The notes beneath the pieces are model-generated. The model did no database searches. It was not told where the DNA came from and saw nothing but the letters and a program-made list of their open reading frames with translations. Below, piece by piece: positions 30,445 to 40,983 of a DNA stretch of 64,000 nucleotides. Source of the DNA: Fistulifera solaris. Taxonomy: Eukaryota > Bacillariophyta > Bacillariophyceae > Naviculales > Stauroneidaceae. A program made the position numbers and the translations under genes. Each line of letters opens with the position of its first letter. Position 1 is the stretch's first letter. The DNA is taken from contig AP026125.1 of assembly GCA_030295235.1 (NCBI GenBank), forward strand, positions 1,984,001-2,048,000, in the 5' to 3' direction.

Positions 30445-32267
30445 TCATTCATCTATAGGAGTAACAAACTCATCAAGCCACTCAAGCTGATCAATCGCTT
30501 GTTGCGCCCTAACGCACCATCGCTCGAGTACATCAGGAGATTCACAAGCTTCAAAACCTTGCTTTACTACACATTGCAGCTCGTCAGTGATGCCTCTCCA
30601 AACAGCCAAATCTTTGGGAGTACCGCTGTTGGCAAACTCCGAAAGCGCCTGGGCGGCTTCTACGTTCCCTTCGCAAATTTCAACCATGATCTCATCAACA
30701 GTTTGACTTTTGTGCGGCGTCAATCCAAGATTGAACAAGTTCTGCTCGGATTGCAATACCAGTCGCTGTCACTAATGTTTGTACCAAGGTTTCCGCGTTG
30801 CAGTTCGCAAGCTCACGCCAGTTGTGGATACCAGCTTTCAATAAACAAGCTGCATAATGATCCGCTTCCGATTCGGTGTTCTGATTCTCGCTTACGCACT
30901 CTTTTAGTTCGTCTAGGTCCGGGTCCGATGGTGTCGTCAGAATGTACGGGGCATTGTCTACACGAGCCGCCACGGCATTTGCGAAACGAATACTACGCGA
31001 CTGGCGTTCGAACGCTTGCAAGTTTCCCATCGCTTCTTCAACAGACTCAATGGCCTCAGCGGCTGCTTGCCAATCGTCGGTACTTGCGTCTCCGGACTGC
31101 TTTTGTCGGAGATTCTCTATGGCTTTTGCGCTTAGTTGCTCTTTCCTTCGTCGAAGAAAAGACCAGTCCAAATCTGGTTGCAAGAACTGGAGTGCCTGTC
31201 CAAGATCAAATTGTTTAGTCTCAAGAGATGAACAGTAATGGTGCGCGACGGACCAAAACACGCGTGGGGAGAGTATTGCTATGTTCTGAGGTCGCAATGC
31301 CTCTGGATTGGCGCGGTGAATTGCCGCCACGAGAGATTGCAATACCTCTTCCGAAATTCCGTCAACTTGCTCTATAAAGTTTCCTCTTCCTTGAACACCT
31401 TTAGAGAAGGTGACTTTCAACGTGTCATTCTCTAGAACCGTATTCCATTGTCCGCTGGTCAAAGCAGCGATTCGAGACACGGCCTTGTTTTTGTTCGAAA
31501 GCGTCATTGACAGCCTGACGCCATCTTGAACGCATAAGACGCGCTCCCTTGCTGTTATTACCTGTATTTAGTGCGTCAAGCAAGCCAGCGGCAGGATCAT
31601 CGGTGCTGAACTGCTGTTTGTTACTTCGTCGTGGGTGCTTGGCATCCAACACGGCACCGTCCTCCAATCTCCGCCCAGTTGTAGACGCCGCAGCAAAATG
31701 TGGATTGCGACGAGGAGTCGTCAAATTAGATTTAATTCTATTTTGATTCGTCTTTCGTGTATTGCTGGTGCTCGCTTTCGAACGTTTCGTCGAAATCTGC
31801 TCTCGTTCATCGATCAATCGATTCATTCCAGAAAAGGAAGCAGACGCCACTTGTGCGGCAGCACGTTTCGACCCTTCACGGCGCATTGGCGAAGCACTGT
31901 CGCCTTCATCTGGATCTGAAAAAGTGGCTTCTTGGCATTCATCGTCTAAATCCTTGCGCTTCTTCTCTTTCGGCTTTCCTTTCGACTTTGTTGAGCTTGC
32001 TTTAGTAGCATTCGCTCTGCTCGACTTCTGATTTGTTTCTTTCGGTAAAACCAAGATCCTATCTTGTGATTGTAATCCAGCTTCCAAAATTGTCATCTTA
32101 TCACAGCAAGGCAATTCTTTTCGCGGTAAAGCTCTCACTAATTGAACAGACGGGTTTCCCGCATGCTGATACAGTTCAGACAAGGTCGCAGACGATTGAA
32201 TTTGAATTTCCTTCCGCTTAGGACCTTCCGTCAGCAACAACTTCCACATCTTACTTGTATCAGCCAT
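30445..32267 (-). CDS. Protein with N-terminal ubiquitin-like domain (two frame breaks)
   Basis: From the ATG at 32267 (MADTSKMWKLLL) the first 80 residues look like a ubiquitin-like or UBX-like fold: a beta strand, TLSELYQHAG, and DRILVLPKE. A long basic, Ser-rich linker with KPKEKKRKDLDD-type nuclear signals follows. The C-terminal 350 residues are helical (RVFWSVAHHY, LDWSFLRRRKEQLSAKAIENLRQ, WRELANCNAETLVQTL) and of unknown family. The frame breaks twice, at runs of A in the sense strand: CAAAAAC near 31490 and ACAAAAG near 30714. Removing one A at each gives one 606-residue protein. A 34-bp tandem array lies just upstream of its start. Confidence 0.72.
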
Positions 32268-32439
32268 AATATCAGATCCTATATAGTTATATGAATAATG
32301 CAAACAAATAAATACGGAATAATAAGGAAGACAAAGAAATAACGAACCGAAGCAAAACGGGCGATGAACTTCTCCACATTAAACCCATTAAACTGCTTCT
32401 CGAGGTAATACCTGGTAACCCCCGTCAAAATGCCACGCC

Positions 32440-32690
32440 CCCACATTTTCTGGATACGTGAAATGAGCACTCGCCCACGTTTTCTGGGCACGTGAAAAGA
32501 CACCCGCCCACATTTTCTGGAAACGTGAAAAAATGACCCGCCCACATTTTCTGGGTACGTAAAAACATCACACCCCCACATTTTCTGGACAAGTGAAAAA
32601 TGACGCTCCCACATTTTCTGGACACTTGAAAGCATAACACCCCCACATTTTCTGGTAATTTTGGAAAAACCACGTGCCCACATCTTCCGG
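32440..32690. repeat. 34-bp tandem array with CCAGAAAATGTGGG core
   Basis: Eight copies start at 32440, 32474, 32507, 32541, 32575, 32608, 32642 and 32677, with a period of 33-35 bp. The plus-strand core is CCCACATTTTCTGG; variable bases and an (A)CGTGAAAA stretch follow. On the minus strand, the sense strand of the gene starting at 32267, the core reads CCAGAAAATGTGGG. The last copies are more diverged. The array begins 173 bp upstream of that start codon. Several copies contain CACGT or CACGTG. Confidence 0.95.
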
Positions 32691-32792
32691 TAAGTGAGAT
32701 CTTATAGAAAGTCATCTGCAAAAGGAGTAAAACTAATAATATTAACAAGCTGTTGATTAGGTAAAACTGAGAACTTGGCGGCGAAACTTGAC

Positions 32793-33413
32793 TCAAGGGG
32801 ATTGATCCACCGAAGATTGGGGATTGGAGGAACGAGAACGCTTGGGTGAAGGAATGGACCACGAGACATTTCGTTTCTGACTCGTCCGACGGAGCGCGTA
32901 AAGTTGCTTCTGAAGCTGAATCATGTGTCGCTTCAGTAATCTATTCTCTTCCGCCAAGGCCTCGTTTTCCTTTCGAGCCAAGTGTAGATCGCGTCGGGAG
33001 CACAAGTAAAGAGTTTCAAAATCATTATCTTCTTCTGAATTGGATGCGATGGTTTCGGGGATCGGAATACGGATTTCGGCTACCGGCGGTGGTACAGCTT
33101 TGCTTCAAGCGAAGGGGGAGACTTGCTGCTGCTCTCTAGGTGAAACCACTTTCGCTGGCTCGGCAGGTAGCGTTGTGTTGAGAGGAGAGGAGGGAGGAGG
33201 AACTGCGTTGTCATTATCCTGCGACAATCCTTGTAGATGATGAGCAGTCAGCATCCAATCTTTCAAAACCGTTCCTTGGCTGGTCTGATTTTGCCGCAAC
33301 TGATTGACATCAGCTGTTGAGTCGTCGAATGCAGCCGGAGCGGCAATAGAATGCAAAGAGAGAGGCATTTCTACGCTCAGTGAGCACCGTCGAAATATTT
33401 GTTTGTTGGGCAT
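32793..33413 (-). CDS. Leucine-zipper-like coiled-coil protein (in-frame TGA)
   Basis: From the ATG at 33413 (MPNKQIFRRC) the frame is open to a TGA at 33105-33107. It then continues in the same frame for 104 codons to a stop at 32793. The second part contains a clear coiled coil (LARKENEALAEENRLLKRH, then IQLQKQLYALRR) and a basic Ser/Pro tail. A full bZIP basic region (N-x7-R) is not seen, so a transcription factor role is only possible. The TGA lies between a C5 run and an AAA run; two opposite one-base changes there would remove it and keep the frame. True nonsense, or two separate short genes, cannot be excluded. Confidence 0.5.
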
Positions 33414-34181
33414 GCTTTCGTGTGGTGAAAGTGATTTGTGCAATGAGAGTTCAGCGATGAAGGAAAAAGATTGCTCGCGGCAACGAACAGAGCAGATGGC
33501 AATGATAGATTTGATTCTTATTATTTTGAGCGGCAACTTTTCCCTCTTCTTTTTATTTGGACATTCCTCACGATTTCAAAACCACAATCGGTGTATCCCG
33601 CCACAAATTTCGTGGCGCGAAAGCGCGGAAACGACTAAACGGATACTTTTTCATAGGCGATTGGCCGCGGCAAAGCGGAAAAAAGACCCTTGAAAAATTG
33701 CCGCCGACGAGTTCTGTGAAATTCTACAGTAACAAATTTTGAACTTACCGCTCCCTGACCAAATGAGTGCTTTCTAGCTAATAGTGAAATTATTAAGAAG
33801 TGATGGCTGATACAAAAATGTACATTTGAAAAATGTTCGAAGACAGGCATTTAGAGTGGGAGACGTGGAAAAGGAGGAAAACGGTGTGGCGGGGCCATAG
33901 TCGAAAGTCCTGTTGAGATTTTTCTATCGCGCGACGCTCCTCTTTGGCACACTTTGCATGACAGTGATGAAATTTTGGTTTTTTCGTTGCGATCTTTGAT
34001 CTTTGTCAGTAAACCTGTAAACCTCACACCTTAGTGACTAGTGACTGGGTCCCGCACACCCATGACTTCGATGACGACATGCGGAGGACGAGCGGACAGC
34101 GGACGAGAAAAATGATGCAATCTATCTTCGAACACAGCAACCAAAAAAGACCAAAAGAAAGTCATCAGAGCATTGCAAAGG
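33414..34181. other. Divergent intergenic region
   Basis: This should hold the promoters of the coiled-coil gene (minus) and the J-domain gene (plus). AT-rich stretches are present and no gene or repeat was recognised. Confidence 0.45.
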
Positions 34182-35831
34182 ATGGTGTTTGTTAATGTTA
34201 TACTTCGTACTTTCCACTCAAATGGCTTATTTCGTGTTCGAGAATTTCTGAAACGTCAGTGTCCAGCTTCAGGGGAGTTACGGAAGGTTGCTCGTGCTAG
34301 CAGCGCGACGCGTCGACGCTTCTCATCCAACCACAATAACAGTCAAACAAAAACATTTGCGCTGCCATTCAGTATATCTCCGGATGAAGGGGTCGACAAA
34401 TTTCGGAAATGGGCTATCGAAGAGCAGGGCCTCAATTATCTCGTCAACTGGAATGCTTTGCGTATCGGGGCCGCGTATTGCCCAGTTTGGTCGTTTGATT
34501 TGAATATTCGATTTGTGCGGAAAGATGGCAACAAAGCATGGAAGCCGGAAATGTTTTCTATTTACGGCGATGCTCCCGTCATTTTTATTCCGGGTCTATC
34601 ATCGTACGCTGGTTATGATTATAGACGATCTTTGGTTCACCCGGTTCACAGTACAACACTCGTGTTCCGAAATCAAGATCTGGTGCCTTTCGGCGGATGG
34701 ATGTTAAAAGATATGAAGCTTAGTAACGGTTACGCTCTCTCCATCACACCGGATCCTTGGAATGCACCCAAAGGAAGGGCACTGGCCTTGTTGAAAAACG
34801 AACTTCAAATCATGGCCCAAAGTGAAGCTGAAGATGTGGAAGTGCAAGTTCAGGTCGTTTCGTCGAAGCGTGTTTACATGCCCATGTATTTCATTGACTA
34901 TAAAGTTTGGGTCGGAACAGAATACAGGGCATTTGTTTCTGGTTGTGACTCTGGTGCGCATGTTTCCGGTGTATCACATCAAGTATTGAATGTCTCGCAA
35001 GACGAATGGCAAAAAGCAAGCAGCACGATGATTTCCGGGGCCTTTTCGGCCACAAGAACTGGATTACAGCTTGCTTTACGGAATCGACAAATTGCTACCG
35101 CTTTTATCATTGCTTTACAATATGTTGGAATGTTTTTAGCTCGGGTACTGGTGCGTATTCCGGTCATCGGTATAGCTGCTGGACTATTCGTCGGATTTCG
35201 AAAGATCGTACAGCCATGGTATAACAATCAAATGGCAATGGCGGCGTGGGAGCGACAACGTGAGCTTGATGCGTCCGAGAAAACGACGAAAGGCAACGAT
35301 TTTGAGGATCTGAGCGGCGCAGCCGAAAAATTCTTGCTCGAAATCAAGCACGCATTTTGCGGCATTTGAGTGGGGATAGCGAAGGTCACCAGCGCGGGAC
35401 GTACAATTGGTATACCGAATGGGAGCAGTGGGCTCGTCAGCAGTGGGAGCAGCAACAACGACAACAGCAGCAGTATGGCTATGGTCAGCAACAATCTCGG
35501 CAACAACAAGGAAGTCAATACCGGCAAGCGAAAAAGCAAGAGTATCAATGGGACTTTGACCCGAACGACCCGTAAGTACTTTATATTGATCATTGATCAG
35601 TGTCAAGTTGAATGAGAAGGGAGGCTGACTATGTCTTTCTTCAGTTATTCGGTATTAGGAGTACACCGGGGAGCGACTAGCAGTGAAATTTCTGCTGCTT
35701 TTCGGAAACAAATGATGATCTACCATCCGGACATGCAGACGGGGGCTTCTGAGGGAGAAAGGCTACGAGCTACAGAGCGATCGAAGCTTATCACAGAAGC
35801 ATACCGAAAGTTGAAATCAGGAGCAAGATAG
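34182..35831 (+). CDS. J-domain (DnaJ-type) protein, probably mitochondrial (one frame break)
   Basis: From the ATG at 34182 (MVFVNVILRTF) a basic, Ser/Arg-rich presequence covers about 50 residues and suggests mitochondrial import. A long domain of unknown type follows, with a hydrophobic segment near 310-345 (FIIALQYVGMFLARVL, IGIAAGLFVG). The frame breaks in GAAAAATTC near 35330; one added A joins it to a Gln-rich linker and DPNDP. An intron at 35572-35644 (73 nt, phase 2) then leads to a C-terminal J domain: YSVLGVHRGATSSEI, IYHPDMQ with the essential HPD, and ITEAYRKLK. J domains stimulate Hsp70 ATPase. Joined length is 525 residues. The intron phase agrees with the corrected frame. Confidence 0.82.
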
Positions 35832-35848
35832 ACTAATAGTTTAGACAT

Positions 35849-36904
35849 CTAGCGCTTATTCCTTTTCGCCATGACGATATCTAGATAACCACTTTTGCGC
35901 CTTCGCTTTTTCACCTGACTTTGAGGGGATGGTATTTTTTGTTTAGTTTTCACAGGGCTGATCGGTAACGAGCCTTCTCCGCTAGACTCGTCAGCAGATT
36001 CAACCTCATCTACGTATGTACTTTTACTTCTCCGTGCTTTGACCTGCTTTCGAAGAAACGGCGATTTTGGTCTGGGTTTTCTCGAACTTGTTGAAACCGA
36101 GTCGCTCTCGCTGGAATCCTCACCTGAACTATTGTTCGTTTGATCGATGTTGGTAGAAGCCAGCGTTTGTCGGAGAAGCTTCAAGGCGTCCAGACAATTT
36201 CCTTTGCACACAAGTAACAGTGCTTCTAGATTCCGAGGTTGTATAATCGTGGACGGAGGCGTCGAAGCCGGCAGGCGAAGTGTGTCTTCACCTCGTTTCC
36301 ATTGCCAATCCCAGTATACAGTGAGAAATTCAGCTAATTGAATACGCACCCGAAATTCTCTCTGTTCGAATGCAAATTCATTCTCCGCCAAAAATTGTGC
36401 CCGCTTCTTATCAAATTGCAAGTAGCTAGATATTCCTTCAATCCAAAATGGTAAATTGTCATCACTAACACGTTGACCCATCCAAGCATCTTGTTCGCGA
36501 TCGAGAGAACACTTTACTTTGATAGTATTTACATCATCAGTGTGATGTATTTCAACCTGAATGGTACCCTTGACTGAAATATTCGCCATAAAGTACCCTT
36601 TTAGTAAATGAACGTCTCTGCTTTGACGTATGGCGTTCGTGAAACAGAAACTTCGTATGGCGTATTGAATTTTGTGAGGAGCGTCCTTTATCAAGGACCG
36701 TAAAAGCGAGGAACTGATGTCAATATTGGGCGTGGAATTCAAAAACGCTTCAAGAGAATCATCGATCAAATCGTTTTCTAGAGGTTGGCTTTTCGAAAAA
36801 GCTCGTAGCTCTTGTAGTTCATGTTCACATTCTTGGATCAAACGCTCTTCGCGAGCGATTTGCTGCAGTAGACGGTTTTGAGAGTTGTATCCGTCATCCT
36901 TCAT
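35849..36904 (-). CDS. Hypothetical basic coiled-coil protein
   Basis: From the ATG at 36904 (MKDDGYNSQN) the protein has 351 residues. The first 40 form a coiled coil (LLQQIAREERLIQECEHELQELR). The middle (about 80-220) is a globular mixed alpha/beta region with no family I can name. The tail is a series of SP and basic repeats (SRKPRPKSPFLRKQVKARR, KTKQKIPSPQSQVKKRRRK) that look like nuclear localisation or DNA-contact segments. A kinetochore-type (RWD after coiled coil) protein is one possibility, but unproven. An upstream in-frame GTG at 36967 was ignored. A solo copy of the 57-bp repeat lies upstream. It is convergent with the J-domain gene, with only 17 bp between the two stop codons. 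Confidence 0.68.
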   Translation of the reverse strand: MKDDGYNSQNRLLQQIAREERLIQECEHELQELRAFSKSQPLENDLIDDSLEAFLNSTPNIDISSSLLRSLIKDAPHKIQYAIRSFCFTNAIRQSRDVHLLKGYFMANISVKGTIQVEIHHTDDVNTIKVKCSLDREQDAWMGQRVSDDNLPFWIEGISSYLQFDKKRAQFLAENEFAFEQREFRVRIQLAEFLTVYWDWQWKRGEDTLRLPASTPPSTIIQPRNLEALLLVCKGNCLDALKLLRQTLASTNIDQTNNSSGEDSSESDSVSTSSRKPRPKSPFLRKQVKARRSKSTYVDEVESADESSGEGSLPISPVKTKQKIPSPQSQVKKRRRKSGYLDIVMAKRNKR

Positions 36905-37076
36905 TTCGCTTTTGCGGCTGAGTACCAAGCTAAAATATCTTGTCCTTAGACTTCCAATCGTCTTCACTAATTTTAGATTAAAGGTTTTGCAAATCGATGA
37001 ATACTCTTACAGCGATCGCGCGCGTGATTGGCATCGCTCTTATTGTGAAAAGGTGACAGAAGGTCCGAAAACACCT

Positions 37077-37143
37077 GGTCCAGAATTTCTGGACCATCCA
37101 CAGAATTTCTGTATGATGAGATCGCGGATTCCAGAATTTCTGG
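37077..37143 (-). repeat. Solo diverged copy of the 57-bp dual-palindrome repeat
   Basis: Three palindromes lie in 67 bp: GGTCCAGAATTTCTGGACC at 37077-37095, ACAGAATTTCTGT at 37100-37112 and CCAGAATTTCTGG at 37131-37143. Read on the minus strand, order and spacing match the 57-bp array at 1-958, including GCGATC and the link GATCATACAGAAATTCTGTGG (here with small changes). The centre base is A in the sense direction of the gene starting at 36904, as in the array relative to its gene. Confidence 0.9.
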
Positions 37144-37688
37144 AATTTACTTGGAAACGATGTTTGTTGAAAAACAGCGGTTCCAAAATGGCTGGAAATA
37201 ACAAGGAAGCTCTTATGGATCCATAACAACGATATTAAAAGGTTATTGAAGGTGCACATAATTTCTGTGAGAATTTCCGGGACTGGAATCTAGTTGAGTC
37301 ACCGAAACGAATCTTGCATCTTTATACGGACTAAAACAGCCAGCTACAATCGCTCATCAATTATCATTATTTGATAGCTTCAAGGCATCTTGATGAATCA
37401 TCGCTTGACTAATCTAGTCTAGAGTAGTCGTGTAGCTTGGAGTATTTGGTACCTCTTTATCGAAAACGAAGTCTTGGTCGCCACATTGAGAGTACTAGGT
37501 AATCAGAAAAGCATTCTTAGCAACAAGTTGGACCAACGAAACGAAAGGCTTGCACTTAGCACACGCAACGAGCGGGCCGTCACTATGGAAGGCGTTCTTT
37601 AGCAACTTAAAACTACCCATAAGATTGTTGGATTATTTTGCGCTATTAGTAAGCACAGTAATGCACAGAGAAAAATACTAATCTAAAC
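37144..37688. other. Intergenic region, no gene recognised
   Basis: About 545 bp lie between the solo repeat and the 3' end of the next minus-strand gene. No coding, RNA or repeat feature was recognised. Confidence 0.45.
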
Positions 37689-38176
37689 TTATTTTCGTCC
37701 CTTTCCCTTAATAGGGGTCTTTGTTGGGGCTGGAGTAGCGTCCTGTGCCAACCACGCAATACCAGCACCAACTCCCCACAATCCCAAGGCACCAGCAGCA
37801 ATTTTAGTTAAGTCTTCTTTTCAAGACTCTTGCATTTAGCAACGAAAGCCTTCCCCTTGGCAAGGCAGACGTCAAGTCCAGCTTCCAATTTCGCTTTCAT
37901 TGCCTCCAATGGGCTGCTGCCTGGTGTTTCTGAAATGACAGCTTCTACAACAGGCTCCGGTTCCGGCTCTGGTTCGGGCTCCGGTTCCGGTTCAGGCTCG
38001 GGTTCCGGCTCTGCTTCCACGACAGGCACAATCTCTTCCTGCACCGCCTCCTTGACTTCTTCGTACTGCACAGCATCCTCTGATGCAACCTCTTCGGCAT
38101 TCACAGTAACCATCAGCGTTGCCGAAAGCAGCACTAGAAGGAGCATCCATCGGAAAATTGACCGTCTCGAAGGCAT
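37689..38176 (-). CDS. Secretory-pathway protein with Glu-Pro repeat and C-terminal TM helix (frame break)
   Basis: From the ATG at 38176 (MPSRRSIFRW) a signal peptide (about 8-25, ending VNAEE) is followed by an acidic region with about ten Glu-Pro dipeptides. Next come a short helical domain with two Cys (AGLDVCLAKGKAFVAKCKS), a predicted membrane helix (AAGALGLWGVGAGIAWLA) and a basic tail (KTPIKGKGRK). The frame breaks in GAAAAG (TTTT run near 37823 in the + strand); one added base gives 162 residues. Without it, the protein would end at 37808 and lose the membrane helix. Function is unknown. The TCCGGT minisatellite coding for the Glu-Pro run makes a false Gly-Ser ORF on the other strand. 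Confidence 0.7.
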
Positions 38177-38820
38177 GATTTTTGTCGTTCTGTTCGCCCG
38201 TGAAGTATTATTTCCTGTGATGACAAAATATAAGGTCAGTGCAATCGTTACGAGTTTATAGCGAAAGAAGGAGGAATGATACCGACGAGTTTCTCCAGCA
38301 GTCATTATCGGGCTACAAGAGCGATTTCGTCGGCTTGTCTAAGATGCATCGGCGTATTGCACTCCTTTCGCGCACTGACATTGCAGTTTCACTCAAAAGG
38401 ATCCCCATGTTCTTACTCACCTGGAATCTCAATTGTTTGAGAGATCTGCACCCTTTTCAAGCGTTGGGTTGCGTTGCGGATGATCCGAAGTGCTCTCTTT
38501 CGCGTCCCCTCCGAGTGATTTTTTCCCGCCGAGGCCACCATTGGAGGCTTTGCACACTCTGGAACAGTGTACACAACCTCCACGTGTGGTCATCGCGATC
38601 GGCGGACGTAAAAGTCGCAGTGCCGTATCCAATCGATTGACACCGGTTCAACAATCGACGGACGCATGTCGTACTCTCTTGTCCGACGGTTTAGACACGC
38701 AGTCACGAGCATTTGAGACATGAGTTGTTCGTGTCTGGTGTCTGGTGTCGGTTGTCGGTGCGGTCGGGCGGTCGGGTCGGTTGTGGTTGTGGGTTGTGGG
38801 GTCTGGTGTCGTCTGGTGTC

Positions 38821-38851
<31 letters not shown>

Positions 38852-39123
38852 CTGTGCTTCCACAATATGGCTTACAGTAATAATATTTGCGGAGAGTAGG
38901 AGACTACTAATTGGACTATACAACATACGCATCTAAACCACTGCGATACGCGAAACAGCAATAAAGCAACAAACAACGCGAAAACATGCAAAATGCAAAC
39001 AAAGCGCTGACCATGAAAAGCAAACAGCAAGTCCGCATTCACTTTCACAGAAGCGTTTTACTACGTAGTTCCTTTTAAACTACACTTTTCATCCTTGAAA
39101 ACTTACCTTTTAACCATATCAAG
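38177..39123. other. Intergenic region with a GT-rich tract and a weak ORF
   Basis: A possible small gene lies on the + strand at 38350-38723: MHRRIALLSR..., then after one possible base change near 38486 a frame with EALHTLEQCTQPPRV and VIAIGGRKSRSAVSN to a stop. No family was recognised, so it is not called as a gene. A GT-rich low-complexity stretch (38725-38850) ends in a GTCT tetranucleotide repeat. The last 150 bp is the likely NTF2 promoter. Confidence 0.45.
38819..38850. repeat. (GTCT)n microsatellite
   Basis: Seven to eight GTCT units lie at the end of a longer GT/GGTC-rich low-complexity tract that starts near 38727. Confidence 0.95.
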
Positions 39124-39673
39124 ATGTCCGCCGAAGAGGTTGCCAACGCGTTCGTCAACCATTACTATAATACTTTTGATAGCAACCCTGACCAGCTGAT
39201 GGGTCTCTTTGTACGTTATCCTGCTCTAACTTTGAGTGTTTATTTGCATGTCGCTCAAACGTCTGACACTTTCTTCTTTCTTTTTTTGCCGCGCACCTTT
39301 CGCTGGCCTTGCACTCGATCATTACGTACATACTCAAACAAAATTCACCAATGACGGATTATCTCATTTTCTCTTCATAACAATGAACCTTTAGCAACCC
39401 AACAGTATGATGACCTTCGAAGGCCAGCAGTTCCAGGGCCCGCAAAGCATTGTGGGAAAATTGCGACAAATTGGTCAAGTAAAACACGATGTAAAGTCGA
39501 CCGATGTGCAGCCCAGTAATACAGAAAGTGCGATCCTCATCTTTGTGACTGGTTCCATTCGTATCGGCGGCGACAATCCTTTGCATTACTGTGAAACATT
39601 TCAATTGGTCTCGACTTCTCCTGGAAATTTCTACGTACACAATTCGATCTTTCGCCTGAACTACGGTCTCTAG
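39124..39673 (+). CDS. NTF2: Nuclear transport factor 2
   Basis: Exon 1 is 39124-39210, the intron 39211-39394 (184 nt, phase 0, the longest intron in the window) and exon 2 39395-39673, giving 121 residues. It matches NTF2 along its length: VANAFVNHYYNTFDSNPDQL at the N-terminus, MMTFEGQQFQGPQSIVGKL after the intron, and CETFQLVSTSPGNFYVHNSIFRL at the end. NTF2 carries Ran-GDP into the nucleus through FG-nucleoporins and works as a homodimer. Length fits the family exactly. Confidence 0.95.
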
Positions 39674-39779
39674 ACACGCTGACTTCTTGTGAAGAAGAGT
39701 AGTGATTTATGAGAAAATGCAAATGTCCCTTGCAACAATAATTCCATCACAAGATTCATCAATCTAAAATTTAAAAATA

Positions 39780-40891
39780 TCATCGCGTATTGATTTCTTT
39801 AGTAACAATGATCATAATTAGAGTGCCCTGCTCTAGAGGTTCAGAAACGCACGTTACACAGTCTACTTTTTTCTTGTTGGGTCGGTACTCGGCGATCACC
39901 ACTGCGTGATCACGTTCATAAGGTTCCAGCGTGAGCTGTTCCAGAGGCTTGAAGTTTTCGGCTTGTAGTTTTTGTACTTCGCGTGCAAACACGGCTTCGG
40001 GAGACGCCGTCGAATCAATGCATGAAGCTTTTACCGCAATGACGGCGTGACCTCCATTCTTCAAGAAATAATGACTGTTCAAGGCCACAATACGGGCTTG
40101 ATCCGGCTGAGCTACATCGGCAAAGACCGTGTCTACCATACCAATCAGCATTCGATATTTCAAAGGATGCCGAGCGTCCTCGATAATTGGAATAACGTTC
40201 GTGCGCTGTTTGGCCATACTCAACAAGTCACGACCCGGCCGATGACTGAATTCTACTGCGTAAACTGCACCTTGTGGTCCGACAATATCAGATACGTGCG
40301 ATACACTGGTACCTGCGGCGGCTCCGATGTAGAGCACTTTTGATCCAGGGGCAATCCAAATGTTATCAACACCTCCGAGCACAGCGGCAGCCACTGTTCC
40401 GATCGAGAATCAATGACTTCTTTGAGATGCCAAGTATACATCAATGTAGCTCACACTATTTCACTATAGCACTTACACTTCGAACGGAAAGGATTCCATA
40501 CACGATATTCGACCTTCTGGGCGACAGTCTCCCCATCCTTCGGAGGAACTTCGACACTGATTCTCTTTTCACCGTAGACAGCAATTCCTGGTGTTGAGTT
40601 CAATGTAACAAGCGCGTCTTCTTTTCCGCGCGCTACAAAGACACCTTCGTGACGGTGGGGCTCGACAATAACCTTGGCTCCGCCTTTCATTCCACCTCGG
40701 CCACCACCTCGTCCGCCTCCTCGACCTCCTCTTCCGCCGCCGCGACCCGGAGGTCCTCTTCCTCCACGGCCTCCGCGACCTCCACGACCGCCATCTCCAC
40801 GGCCTCCGGGACTTCCTCTACCGCGGCCACCACCAGGGCTTCCTCTACCGCGGCCTCGACCTCCTCCGAATCCTCTTCCTCGGCCGCTCAT
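39780..40891 (-). CDS. FBL: Fibrillarin (rRNA 2'-O-methyltransferase)
   Basis: Exon 1 is 40891-40477, the intron 40476-40394 (83 nt, phase 1) and exon 2 40393-39780, giving 342 residues. The N-terminal 70 residues are a glycine/arginine-rich (GAR) domain. Then come [20 protein letters not shown], the [16 protein letters not shown] motif rebuilt across the intron, and the SAM-binding motif [43 protein letters not shown] and [10 protein letters not shown] follow. Fibrillarin is the catalytic subunit of box C/D snoRNPs in the nucleolus and also methylates histone H2A Gln. The sequence is intact. Confidence 0.96.
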
Positions 40892-40983
40892 GTTATTATT
40901 TCTAATGTGTCGCTTAGTTTGGTTAGCGCTTGTACTACTTGGTTATTGTAGATTGATCAATAGAAGCGGCTATTAACAGCTGA

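Noticed and set aside
33105-33107. Selenocysteine codon
   Set aside because: The residues around the TGA are not a redox motif, no SECIS-like element was recognised, and nearby homopolymers offer a simpler cause.
37830-38261. Forward ORF with a Gly-Ser repeat
   Set aside because: It is the antisense shadow of the Glu-Pro repeat in the minus-strand gene, which has a signal peptide and sensible ends.
40649-40976. Forward Ser/Thr- and Pro-rich ORFs
   Set aside because: These are antisense shadows of the Gly/Arg-rich domain of fibrillarin.
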